Below, piece after piece: positions 17,210-25,663 of a stretch of DNA of 64,000 nucleotides. The stretch's first letter is position 1, and the number at the start of each line of letters is the position of its first letter. The position numbers and the translations under genes are program-made. Source of the DNA: JBHFEI01 sp041928815 (GTDB lineage Bacteria > Pseudomonadota > Alphaproteobacteria > Rhizobiales > Rhizobiaceae); assembly GCF_041928815.1 (NCBI RefSeq), contig NZ_JBHFEI010000001.1, forward strand, positions 186,001 through 250,000. Direction: 5' to 3'. The notes beneath the pieces are model-generated. The model did no database searches and was not told the origin of the DNA. It worked only from the letters and a program-made list of their open reading frames with translations.

Positions 17210-18568
17210 TTACTTGAGGCCGTCCCAGGCGGCCTGGATGCCCGCCGTCACGTCCGCCGCAGACTTGCCACCGACATAGTCGACCATCGCCGTCCAGAAG
17301 GCGCCTGCGCCGATCTTGCCCGGCATCAGGTCGGAGCCATCGAAACGGAAGGTGGTGGCGTTGAGCAGGATCTCGCCCTGCTTCTTCATCGGGCCGTTGG
17401 CATAGGCATCCTGGTTGACGCCCTTGTACGGCGTCAGGAAGCTCGACTGCGCCATCCAGACCTCGTGCGCGATCGGCGTCTTCAGGAACTCGATGAAGGC
17501 GCGCGAGGCGGGCGTATCCCGGGTGATCATCGCCAGCGTGCCGGCGCCGAGCACCGGATTGCCGAGATCCGGCTTTGCGGCATAGGGCGGCATGTAGAAG
17601 AAGTCCGCATCCTCGCCGACCACCGTCCCTTCCGGGAAGAAGGAAGGCACGAAGGAGGCCTGATGGTGCAGATAGCACTTCGGCGGCGAGGAGAAGAGGC
17701 CCTTCGGGCTGTCGCGGAAGTCGGTGGAGGCGACGGCCGCCGCACCACCGTCGACGAACTTGTCGTTCTTGGCGAACCAGCCAAACTCGTCGATCGCGCC
17801 GATGACGGCCGGATCGTTGAACTTCACCTCGTTCGTCACCCATTTGTCATAGACGTCGGCGGGCTGCGTGCGCAGCATCAGGTCCTCGACCCAGTCGGTC
17901 GCCGGCCAGCCGGTGGCGCCGCCGGAGCCGAGACCGATGCACCAGGGCGTGCCGCCGTCGGCGACGATCTTCTCGGTCAGGCTCTTCAATTCCTCCATCG
18001 TCTTCGGGACCTCGTAGCCGGCGTCCTCGAAGTTCTCGGGCACGTACCAGACCAGCGACTTCACGTCGATCTTGTAGGGGAAGGCGTAGAGGGCGGCCGT
18101 GCCGTCCTTGCCCTTGTAGGTGGAGAGGTCCACCCAGGACTGCCCGGCGGCGTAGTTGTCGAGCAGCCACTTCTGCGTCTCGTCGCCGAGCGGGGTGAGG
18201 TAGCCCTTGGAGGCGAGATCGGCGATCAGGCCCGGCTGCGGCAGCACGGCGACGTCCGGCGGGCTGCCGGCCTGCGTGTCGATGACGATCTGCTGCTCGT
18301 AGTTTTCCGACGAGGAATACTTCACCGTCGCGCCGGTCGCCTCGCGGAAATAGTCGAGCACGGACTCGACCAGCGTCTGGTCCTCGCCGCGCCAGGGGCC
18401 GAAGATCGTCAGCGTCTGGCCGCTGAGGTCGTGCCCCTTCTTGAAGTCGTCGTAGCTCGCCCAGTTGAACTTCGAATCCTCGCCCGGAGCGAACTTCAGT
18501 TCGGCGGCCCCTGCCCCGCCGGCAAACAGCGCCAGCAGCGCCACGCCCATCATCAGTCTGGTTCTCAC
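17210..18568 (-). CDS. aglE: alpha-glucoside ABC transporter substrate-binding protein AglE
   Basis: The protein has 452 residues from a GTG at 18568. This start is preferred because GGGGAGG lies exactly 6 bases upstream; ATGs at 18574 and 18583 are in frame but have the Shine-Dalgarno too close or missing. The signal peptide is RTRLMMGVALLALFAGGAGA, cleaved before AELKFAPG. The mature protein is a SBP_bac_1 type sugar binder (TIFGPWRGEDQTL, AGSPPDVAVLPQPG, YAFPYKIDVKSLVWYVP). It captures alpha-glucosides in the periplasm. First gene of the operon, divergent from aglR, with a LacI-type operator about 60 bases upstream. Confidence 0.93.
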   Translation of the reverse strand: MRTRLMMGVALLALFAGGAGAAELKFAPGEDSKFNWASYDDFKKGHDLSGQTLTIFGPWRGEDQTLVESVLDYFREATGATVKYSSSENYEQQIVIDTQAGSPPDVAVLPQPGLIADLASKGYLTPLGDETQKWLLDNYAAGQSWVDLSTYKGKDGTAALYAFPYKIDVKSLVWYVPENFEDAGYEVPKTMEELKSLTEKIVADGGTPWCIGLGSGGATGWPATDWVEDLMLRTQPADVYDKWVTNEVKFNDPAVIGAIDEFGWFAKNDKFVDGGAAAVASTDFRDSPKGLFSSPPKCYLHHQASFVPSFFPEGTVVGEDADFFYMPPYAAKPDLGNPVLGAGTLAMITRDTPASRAFIEFLKTPIAHEVWMAQSSFLTPYKGVNQDAYANGPMKKQGEILLNATTFRFDGSDLMPGKIGAGAFWTAMVDYVGGKSAADVTAGIQAAWDGLK

Positions 18569-18622
18569 GTGCATCCTCCCCATGCTTCCGGCACCCGCCG
18601 GGACAAGTCTTCACCGCAGCTT

Positions 18623-18636
18623 TCAAAGCGCTTTGA
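18623..18636. promoter_or_regulatory. AglR operator, aglE side
   Basis: TCAAAGCGCTTTGA is a perfect 14-bp palindrome with the central CG typical of LacI/GalR-family operators. It lies about 55 bases upstream of the aglE start. The 12-bp core recurs upstream of aglR. Binding by AglR is inferred from position and family. Confidence 0.75.
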
Positions 18637-18827
18637 GATAACGATAGAAATCACCGGCCGCAGGCAGAAGTCAAGCACCCTCTGAAAAATTGCGCGAAGC
18701 TGAAATTTATTGCCGCGCAAGATAAATTTGCACCGCAACATCCGGCATTTTTCCTTCATGCGGCACGGTGCCGGTGCTAAAGGGACGGGAGCGCCAGAGG
18801 CAACCGGCAAAGGATTGACGGAAAAGC

Positions 18828-18839
18828 CAAAGCGCTTTG
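18828..18839. promoter_or_regulatory. AglR operator, aglR side
   Basis: CAAAGCGCTTTG is identical to the core of the aglE-side palindrome, 204 bases away centre to centre. It abuts the aglR ribosome binding site (GAGGAG at 18839-18844), so AglR bound here would block its own expression. The spacing would also permit looping between two repressor dimers; this is inference. Confidence 0.72.
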
Positions 18840-18851
18840 AGGAGCATGCCC

Positions 18852-19880
18852 ATGGCGATCAACCTGAAGCAGCTTTCGGAACTGCTCGGCCTGTCGCAGA
18901 CGACCGTCAGCCGGGCGCTGAACGGCTATCCGGAGGTGAATGCGGAAACGCGCAAGCGCGTGCTGACCGCCGTCAGGGAAACGGGGTACCGGCCGAACCG
19001 GGCGGCGCAGCGGCTGGCCACGGGGCGGGCCGGGTCGATCGGCCTCGTCATGCCGATCGCCGCCGGCATCGAGAGCGACGTGCATTTCGGCGAGTTCCTC
19101 GCCGGGCTCGCCGAGGAGGCCGTGCGCCACGATTTCCATCTCGTCATCAATCCGAGCGCGCCCCAGGACGAGGAGCAGACGTTTCGCCGGCTGGTTGCCA
19201 GCGGCAATGTCGACGCGCTGTTCCTCGCCTATATGCGCGACCGCGACCAGCGCATCGAGATGCTCCGCTCGCTGTCGATCCCCTTCGTCGTGCACGGCCG
19301 GGCGATCGGGGTCGAGACCGACTATCCCTTCGTCGACGTCGACAATACCGGCGCCTTCTACGATGCGGCGCGACTTCTGGTGCATCTCGGCCATCGCCGC
19401 ATCGCCCTCATCAACGGGCCGGCCTATCTCACCTTTTCGATGCGGCGGAAAAAGGGAACGATCCGGGCGCTCGCCGAACACGGGCTGACGCTCGACGAGA
19501 CGCTGGTCGACCATGCCTTCATGACCGACGAGCACGGCTTTCGCAGCATGGAACGCTTCCTCGCCAGCGCCGATCCGCCGACCGCCGTCCTTTGTTCCAG
19601 CACGGTGCTGGCGCTCGGCGCCGTGCGGGCGATCAACCAGGCGGGGCTGAGGCTCGGCAGCGACATCTCCCTGATCGCCCATGACGACGTGCTGCCGATG
19701 CTGAAGCCCGAAAATTTCTCCGTGCCGCTGACGACGACGCGCTCCTCACTACGGGCGGCCGGCGCGCGCGTCGCCGGACGGCTGATCGGCCGCGTCGTGC
19801 GCGGCGAGGATCTGAGCCAGCAGGAATTGTGGCGCGCGGAGCTGATCGTGCGCGCCTCGACCGGTCCGGCGCCCGGCTGA
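18852..19880 (+). CDS. aglR: LacI-family transcriptional repressor AglR
   Basis: The protein has 342 residues. The start MAINLKQL at 18852 has GAGGAG 7 bases upstream; ATG 18846 is an alternative. The N-terminal helix-turn-helix (KQLSELLGLSQTTVSRALNG) is followed by the hinge region YRPNRAAQRLATGRAGSIGLV and a periplasmic-binding-protein-like effector domain. AglR represses the divergent aglEFGAK genes in Sinorhizobium in the absence of alpha-glucosides. The two matching palindromes in the intergenic region fit this role. Confidence 0.92.
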   Translation: MAINLKQLSELLGLSQTTVSRALNGYPEVNAETRKRVLTAVRETGYRPNRAAQRLATGRAGSIGLVMPIAAGIESDVHFGEFLAGLAEEAVRHDFHLVINPSAPQDEEQTFRRLVASGNVDALFLAYMRDRDQRIEMLRSLSIPFVVHGRAIGVETDYPFVDVDNTGAFYDAARLLVHLGHRRIALINGPAYLTFSMRRKKGTIRALAEHGLTLDETLVDHAFMTDEHGFRSMERFLASADPPTAVLCSSTVLALGAVRAINQAGLRLGSDISLIAHDDVLPMLKPENFSVPLTTTRSSLRAAGARVAGRLIGRVVRGEDLSQQELWRAELIVRASTGPAPG

Positions 19881-19893
19881 GCGGAAGGTGCCC

Positions 19894-20883
19894 TCAGTTC
19901 TTCTCGGGATTGCGGTACTGTTCGTTGACGCGGCCGATCTCCGCCATCAGCCGGCCGAGGGCGACATAGAAATGATAGGGGGCGGCGGCGGCAAGGCCGG
20001 TCCTGCGCCAGAGCGCCAGTCCGCGCAGCGGCGAGGCCGCCAGCAGCGCGACCGATTTGCCAAGCGTCTTCAGCCGGCCGGCGGCGCTCGGATCGGCCTT
20101 GTGCTGCAGCATCGCGGAAATCGAACCGTTGCGCAGGCTGCGTGCGCGGATCCAGGACGGCTCGGTGCGCCGCGCCGGGACCGTTTCCGCCACCCAGGCC
20201 TCGGCCGCCCAGGCAAAGGTGAAGCCGCGCTCCCGCGCCCGGCGGTAGAAATCGCTGTCGCCGCCGCCGATGAAATTGAAGGCCACGTCGAGAAACGGCC
20301 GCGGCATCGCGTCGAGCACGCGCCGCGTGATCAGCACGTTTCCGGACGAATAGAGGATCGGAACGGGCCCGGTCGTGCCGTAATGGGGCATGAACACGGG
20401 ATGGGCCTTCCATTTTTCCCGGGAGGGGTCGTCGAGGACGGGCAGCTGCGGCCCGCCGACCATGTCCGCGCCGGTCCGTTCCTGTACCAGAACGAGACTT
20501 TCGAGCCAGGCCGGCGCCGCGATCTCGTCGTCGTCGATCACGGCGATCGCCTGCAGGGCGGGATAGGTGGCGAGCGCTGCGGTGAAGCCGGCATTGTAGG
20601 CGTGGCAGTTGCCGCGGTTGTGGGCGATGATGACCAACGCATCCCTGCCGTGCTCGGCGAGAAAGGCGCGGGCGGCCCGCGCACCTTCCCGCGCCTCGTC
20701 GTCATTCTCCATGACGAGGATGGCAAAGGGCAGGCCCGGCGCCTGGGACACCAGCGTTTTCAGGGTCTTCACCAGATGGTCGGGACGGCGGAAGGTCGGC
20801 AGCGTCACCACGAGCCGCACCTCGCCGGCGCGCTCCTCGCCGATCTGGAAGTCCACGGAAATGGTCTCGCCGCCTGAGGTCAT
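19894..20883 (-). CDS. family 2 glycosyltransferase
   Basis: The protein has 329 residues. It has a GT-A fold start (VRLVVTLPTFRRPDHLVKTL), the acidic metal-binding motif VIDDDE at about residues 115-120, and a GGGDSDFYRRA motif typical of GT2 enzymes at about residues 205-215. It probably transfers a sugar from a nucleotide donor to a lipid-linked or protein acceptor on the cytoplasmic side. No strong membrane helix is visible. It ends 13 bases from the convergent aglR stop and is divergent from a GT4 gene, which opens a small polysaccharide cluster. Donor and acceptor unknown. Confidence 0.85.
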   Translation of the reverse strand: MTSGGETISVDFQIGEERAGEVRLVVTLPTFRRPDHLVKTLKTLVSQAPGLPFAILVMENDDEAREGARAARAFLAEHGRDALVIIAHNRGNCHAYNAGFTAALATYPALQAIAVIDDDEIAAPAWLESLVLVQERTGADMVGGPQLPVLDDPSREKWKAHPVFMPHYGTTGPVPILYSSGNVLITRRVLDAMPRPFLDVAFNFIGGGDSDFYRRARERGFTFAWAAEAWVAETVPARRTEPSWIRARSLRNGSISAMLQHKADPSAAGRLKTLGKSVALLAASPLRGLALWRRTGLAAAAPYHFYVALGRLMAEIGRVNEQYRNPEKN

Positions 20884-21041
20884 CGAAAGCCCTGTCCGCC
20901 CCTTTTGCCGCCCGTCACTAGACCAAATCTTCCTAAACAGATGCTGAACAGGTGAAATCGCTTTTGAATGAAGAGGTTAAACGGGCTTTCACGCCGCCTT
21001 GATACTGTCGCCTTCAAGAAACGCTGAAGCGCGGTGGTCGC

Positions 21042-22289
21042 ATGCATCTCGTCATGGTCTCATCCCTGGTCCCGGTCGACACTCCCGCCTCGGGGTTCGA
21101 CATCGCCAACCGTGCGGTCCTCGACGGCCTGACGGCGCTCGGCCACCGCGTCACCGTCGTCGGCTATCTCCAGCCCGGCCAGCGCCCGGCGCCCGGCGCC
21201 GACATGCGCCTGCTCGGCGAACGGGAGGTGACGAATGCCCGTGTCGGCGCCGCAACCAAGCTCGCCTGGCTCGCCCGCGCCTTTGCCCGTCGCACGACGC
21301 TGTCCTCCGCCAAGCTGATCGACCTGCCGGCCGCGCGCATTGCGGCGATCCTCGACAGTCTCGCTCCCTTCGACGGGCTGGTCCTCAACTCGATCCAGCT
21401 GCCCGCCGCCTATCAGGAGGTGTTCCGGCGCTACCCTTCCGTCTATGTGGCCCACAATATCGAGGCGCGCTCCGCCCTCGAAAACGCGGCGCGGGCCGAA
21501 AATCCGCTGACGCGCGCCCTCTTCCGCCGCGAAGCCCGCCATCTCGACCGTCTCGAACGGCTGATATCCGGCGAGGCGCGGCATGTCTTCACCTTCGCCG
21601 AGGACGACCGGCAGGGTTTCGGCAAGACGGTGGCGCGCCGCGCCTCGGTGCTGCCGCTCGTCACCCGCTGGACGCCGCCGGCGGAAAACCCCGCGACCGC
21701 CCCCGCCCGTGACCTCGGACTGATCGGCACCTGGAGCTGGGAGCCGAACCGCATCGGGCTCGACTGGTTCGTCGAAAAGGTCGTGCCGCTCCTTCCCGCC
21801 GACATGACGATCGCGGTCGCCGGCGGCCTCTCCGCGCCGCCCGCGACCGCCCATCCGGGCCTGCGCTTCGTTGGCCGCGTCGCCGATGCCCGCGCCTTCA
21901 TCGCGCAAAGCGCCGTCGTGCCGCTCGTCGCGCGCGGCGGCACCGGCGTGCAGTTGAAGAGCATCGAGGCCTTCGAGATGGGCATGCCCTGCGTCGCCAC
22001 CCGCCCGTCGCTGCGCGGCATCGCGGCGGTGCCGGCCGACTGCCGCATCGTCGACGATCCGGAAGGCTTCGCCGCCGCCCTCGTCGAGAGCGTGGCGACG
22101 GCCCGCGGCACCGGCTTCCGGCGCGACAGCGGCGCCGCCTTCCATGCGGCGCAGAAGGCGGAACTGCTCGCGGCGCTGGAGGCCGGCATCGCGCCGCTCG
22201 GGCGCAGCGTCCCGGCCGCCGCACGCCGCGCCGGCGACAGGCCGCGGCTTGCCGCCGCACGCCTTTCCGGGGAAGGAGCCGGCCGATGA
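21042..22289 (+). CDS. family 4 (GT-B) glycosyltransferase
   Basis: The protein has 415 residues with a two-domain GT-B layout. The N-domain begins MHLVMVSSLVPVDTPASGFD and has YVAHNIEARSA near residues 133-144. The C-domain has IGTWSWEPNRIGLDWFVEKV and the donor-binding region GTGVQLKSIEAFEMGMPCVATRPSLRG at about residues 305-330. Annotators often call such proteins glycosyltransferase family 1 or 4. The stop overlaps the start of the next gene (ATGA), so they are translationally coupled. Likely role in surface polysaccharide assembly; the sugar is not known. Confidence 0.85.
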   Translation: MHLVMVSSLVPVDTPASGFDIANRAVLDGLTALGHRVTVVGYLQPGQRPAPGADMRLLGEREVTNARVGAATKLAWLARAFARRTTLSSAKLIDLPAARIAAILDSLAPFDGLVLNSIQLPAAYQEVFRRYPSVYVAHNIEARSALENAARAENPLTRALFRREARHLDRLERLISGEARHVFTFAEDDRQGFGKTVARRASVLPLVTRWTPPAENPATAPARDLGLIGTWSWEPNRIGLDWFVEKVVPLLPADMTIAVAGGLSAPPATAHPGLRFVGRVADARAFIAQSAVVPLVARGGTGVQLKSIEAFEMGMPCVATRPSLRGIAAVPADCRIVDDPEGFAAALVESVATARGTGFRRDSGAAFHAAQKAELLAALEAGIAPLGRSVPAAARRAGDRPRLAAARLSGEGAGR

Positions 22290-23101
22290 ACGGACTGACG
22301 AGCGAGGCCGCCCCGGCGGCGCGGCGCGACATCCTCGGCGTCGACGTCTGCCATTTCGGCTGGGCCGACGCGCTTGCCTATGCCGAGGACGCCCTGGCCC
22401 GCCCGGACGGCGGCCAGACCGTGATCGCCTTCCTCAACGCCAACAACGCCAACCTGATGATGCGCGACACGGTCTATCGCGACATTCTCCGGCGCCAGAC
22501 GGTGCTGCCCGACGGCCACGGCGTCGACATCGCCTCCCTCGTCTTCCACGGCACCATGTTTCCGGCCAACCTCAACGGCACCGACTTCGTGCCGGCGCTG
22601 ATGACCTATCTCGCCAGGCCGCGGCGGATCGCGATGATCGGCGCGCGCCCGGAGGTTCTCTTCCGCGCCGCCGCGGGCTTTCGCCGCCACGCCCCCTGGC
22701 ACGAGTTCGTTCCGGTTGCCGACGGTTTCTTCCAGCAGGGACGCGCCGACACGGTGATGGAGGAGGTGCGGCAGCTTCATCCGGACATCCTGCTGATCGC
22801 CATGGGCAGTCCGCGCCAGGAAAAATGGATCGACCGCCATGTCGGCCCCGGCCATGGGCGCCTCGTCATCAGCGTCGGCGCGCTCTTCGACTTCATGGCG
22901 GGGGAAGTGCCCCGCGCGCCGCGACTGGTGCGCCGGCTGCGCTTCGAATGGCTGTTCCGGCTGATGATCGAGCCCGGGCGGCTGTGGCGGCGTTATATCT
23001 TGGGAAATCCTCTGTTCCTATACTACGTCCTGCGGCACAGGCTGGCGGGGGGCGAAAAGGTCCGGCCGGCCGCCGGCCGCGCCGGCTCGAGACCCGTTTG
23101 A
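22286..23101 (+). CDS. WecG/TagA/CpsF family glycosyltransferase (GT26)
   Basis: The protein has 271 residues. Family motifs are visible: NANNAN at about 51-56, LPDGHGVDIAS at 74-84 containing the catalytic-type Asp, NLNGTDFVPAL at 95-105, and GSPRQEKWIDRHV at 174-186. These enzymes transfer N-acetylmannosamine(uronate) or related sugars to undecaprenyl-diphosphate-linked acceptors at the inner membrane. A hydrophobic/basic C-terminal tail (RRLRFEWLFRLMIEPGRLWR) is the membrane-binding segment of the family. Coupled to the GT4 gene by a 4-base overlap. The best-defined enzyme of this polysaccharide cluster. Confidence 0.9.
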   Translation: MNGLTSEAAPAARRDILGVDVCHFGWADALAYAEDALARPDGGQTVIAFLNANNANLMMRDTVYRDILRRQTVLPDGHGVDIASLVFHGTMFPANLNGTDFVPALMTYLARPRRIAMIGARPEVLFRAAAGFRRHAPWHEFVPVADGFFQQGRADTVMEEVRQLHPDILLIAMGSPRQEKWIDRHVGPGHGRLVISVGALFDFMAGEVPRAPRLVRRLRFEWLFRLMIEPGRLWRRYILGNPLFLYYVLRHRLAGGEKVRPAAGRAGSRPV

Positions 23102-23116
23102 GACAGGACGTCCTCC

Positions 23117-23995
23117 ATGCGCACCGCCGTCATCACCGCTTCCTACGACAAGGATTTCAGCCGGTGCCGCCTTTTGTGCGAAACCATGGACGAGCGGCTG
23201 AAGGGCGACTGGATGCATTACATCCTGGTCGCCTCCCATGACGTCGCCCTGTTCCGCACGCTCCAGGGGCCGCGCCGGCAGGTGGTCGACGAGCGCGACC
23301 TTCTGCCCGTCTGGCTCCGGCCGATCCCGGACCTGATGTCCTGCGGCCGGCGCAAGATGTGGATCAGTCCCTACAGCCTGCCGCTGCGCGGCTGGCACAT
23401 CCAGCAGCTGCGCCGGTTCGGCATCGCCCGGCAGCTCTCCGAGGCGGCGATGTTCGCGATCGACAGCGACGTGGTGCTGCTCAAGGATTTCGACGTCGCC
23501 CGGCTCTGGCACGGCGACCGGCTGCGCTTCTACCGGCGCGACCGGGAAATCGGCAACAACCCGCTGTCGAACCACCTTGCCTGGCTCGCCCATTCCGACC
23601 GCCTGCTCGGCATCGGCCCCTACCGGCTGCCGGCGCATGACTACATCAACACGCTGATCGCCTGGCGAACCGACACGACGCGGGCGCTGCTCGACCATGT
23701 CGAGGAGTTGCATGCGCGTCACTGGGTGCGGGCGATCATCCGTACCTCCGCCTTCTCCGAATGCCTGATCTACGGCCGCTACGCCGACGAGGTCGAGATG
23801 GGACGGGGGCACTACGCCTCGCCCGATCCGCTCTGCCAGACGCTCTGGTTCGAGGATCACGAAATCCAGGGCGCCGATGGGCTCCGACGCTTCATCGACC
23901 GGATGCAGCCCTACCAGATCGGCATCGGCCTCCAGTCCTTCATCGGCCACGATGTCGCCGACATCCGCAAGGTGGTGCTCAGCGCCGCGGCCTGA
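23117..23995 (+). CDS. DUF6492-type protein, glycosyltransferase-like
   Basis: The protein has 292 residues. It begins with a GT-A-like strand (MRTAVITASYDKDFSRC) and has a DxD-type motif at residues 116-118 (FAIDSDVVLLKDFD). Other notable segments are WHIQQLRRFGIA, which is typical of DUF6492 proteins, and SAFSECLIYGRYA. The family is often found in polysaccharide or capsule loci and is likely a transferase, but its reaction is not established. It follows the GT26 gene by 15 bases on the same strand and is probably in the same operon. Confidence 0.75.
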   Translation: MRTAVITASYDKDFSRCRLLCETMDERLKGDWMHYILVASHDVALFRTLQGPRRQVVDERDLLPVWLRPIPDLMSCGRRKMWISPYSLPLRGWHIQQLRRFGIARQLSEAAMFAIDSDVVLLKDFDVARLWHGDRLRFYRRDREIGNNPLSNHLAWLAHSDRLLGIGPYRLPAHDYINTLIAWRTDTTRALLDHVEELHARHWVRAIIRTSAFSECLIYGRYADEVEMGRGHYASPDPLCQTLWFEDHEIQGADGLRRFIDRMQPYQIGIGLQSFIGHDVADIRKVVLSAAA

Positions 23996-24150
23996 GAGGG
24001 CGACAGCGCCGGTCATTCGAGCCGGCACGAGTATCCCGCATCCCGCCAAAAACACCTCTTTGGTGATACGCAACCGCCGGCAAGCGCATCCGTATCGCTT
24101 TTCACCACGTCGTCCGGCATCAAGGCGCCTCCGCTCCGGCCGGAAGTGCC

Positions 24151-25416
24151 TCAGATCACCCTTTGGGTGACGCCGCGGGCCAGCACGCGATAGGTCAGCG
24201 CGAAGGAGAGCGCGTAGACGGCGGCGTAGACGCCGTTCAGCCACGGGGCCCAGAAGCCGGGGGCAAGGCTGAGGACGAGCAGCAGGGCGAGCAGGGAGAC
24301 CTTCGTCACGCCGGCGATCGCAAGGTTGACGACGCGGCGCACGGTATTGCCGGTCGCGTAGAGAAGCTCCGAGTGATATTCGACGAGATTGCGGAAGCTC
24401 GGCACCAGCAGCACCAGCATGAGATAGGGGGAAGCGGCCGCGACATTGTGGCCGAGGCCGCCCGGCAGCACATGCAGATAGACCGCCATCGCCGCGATCG
24501 CCGCGAGGGAGACGGCGGCGACCGCGCCCTCGATGGCAAGCCGCGTGCGCCAGGCGGCGATCGTCGCCGGGCTGCGCATGATCCGCTGGACCAGCAGCGT
24601 GTTGAACGAGCGCACCGGCAGCGCCGTCAGGTCGGCAAGCCGCATGATGATGGCGTAGAGGCCGGAGACCTCCGGGCCGCCGATCGCCAGCACCGCGATC
24701 TTGTCGAATTCCGACTGGACGTAGAACAGGATCTCCGCGCCGGCGACCGAGATCGAATCCACCCACCGGCGCAGATAGAGCCCGAGCCGCCAGCGCAGGC
24801 GCACGCGCGGGTAGAAGACGAGGACGGCGAGCGCGAGCGCGACCGCATTGGCCGCGAGATAGAACCCCGCCCAGACCGGGAGCGAGGCGGCGGTCAACGT
24901 CGCGAAGGCGACGGCGGCGAGCGTGCGGATGCCCGTGCCGAGGATGACCAGCAGCGCGGCCCGCCCGAAGCGCCCGAGCCCGTTCAGGACGATGACCACC
25001 ACTTCGAGGCCGCGCCAGCAGACGATCTCGGCCGCCATGAAGCCGGCAAAGGCGAGCCCCGCCATGTCGCCGGCAAAAACCGTCGCGTAGATGGCAAAGC
25101 ACAGAAGCAGGATCAGCGGCAGCGAGAGGAGCGCGGCGGCCAGAAAGCCGGCCGTGTAGGTGCCGACGAGCCGCGGCTTCACCGTCGCGATGCGGTAGAG
25201 CGGCGACATGAAGCCGAAGGCGAGCGCCCGGGAGATCATGATGCCGGCGGCGGAGGCGGTGGCGAAAAGGCCGAAATCGCCGATGGACAGGCTGTTGGCG
25301 ACGGAGATGAAATAGACGAGCGACAGGACGAGGCGGCCGGCGGACCCGCTCGTCATCGAGGCATAGGCGCGCACGACGTCGCGGTGACGTTGGTAGAGAT
25401 CCCTTATCAGTCGCAT
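24151..25416 (-). CDS. Wzx-like polysaccharide flippase (oligosaccharide exporter family)
   Basis: The protein has 421 residues and is strongly hydrophobic, with about 12 predicted membrane segments in pairs through the whole length (for example SLPLILLLCFAIYATVFAG and VSLLALLLVLSLAPGF). The layout fits the MOP/PST flippase superfamily that moves undecaprenyl-linked repeat units across the inner membrane. It is convergent with the glycosyltransferase operon and divergent from the GumC-type gene. With those genes it forms a Wzx-dependent pathway; the polymerase is not seen in this window. Confidence 0.82.
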   Translation of the reverse strand: MRLIRDLYQRHRDVVRAYASMTSGSAGRLVLSLVYFISVANSLSIGDFGLFATASAAGIMISRALAFGFMSPLYRIATVKPRLVGTYTAGFLAAALLSLPLILLLCFAIYATVFAGDMAGLAFAGFMAAEIVCWRGLEVVVIVLNGLGRFGRAALLVILGTGIRTLAAVAFATLTAASLPVWAGFYLAANAVALALAVLVFYPRVRLRWRLGLYLRRWVDSISVAGAEILFYVQSEFDKIAVLAIGGPEVSGLYAIIMRLADLTALPVRSFNTLLVQRIMRSPATIAAWRTRLAIEGAVAAVSLAAIAAMAVYLHVLPGGLGHNVAAASPYLMLVLLVPSFRNLVEYHSELLYATGNTVRRVVNLAIAGVTKVSLLALLLVLSLAPGFWAPWLNGVYAAVYALSFALTYRVLARGVTQRVI

Positions 25417-25663
25417 CGCGCAGCCGGCCCCCGAGCCTGTCGCGGCAGCGGCCGGCGGGAAAGAGGCAACAACGCTCCCGACCGTTTCCGGACATCTGCG
25501 GCGACCTTAGGATCAAAATCTTAACGATGGATGTAGCGATGGAAATACTCGTTTTACGTGCATTTCCAGCCAGGCCGCATTAACCAATTGTTTGCCATGA
25601 AAAGCTAGGCTGCGTTCATATTCTCCGCATCCTGCCGTTCGTTCGGCGTTGATTGGACGACCG

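Noticed and set aside
23018..25516. Minus-strand open frame of about 832 codons across the GT26, DUF6492 and flippase region
   Set aside because: It is in the wrong frame of the flippase and antisense to the two plus-strand genes. Low-complexity Arg/Ala/Gly composition; no protein family visible.
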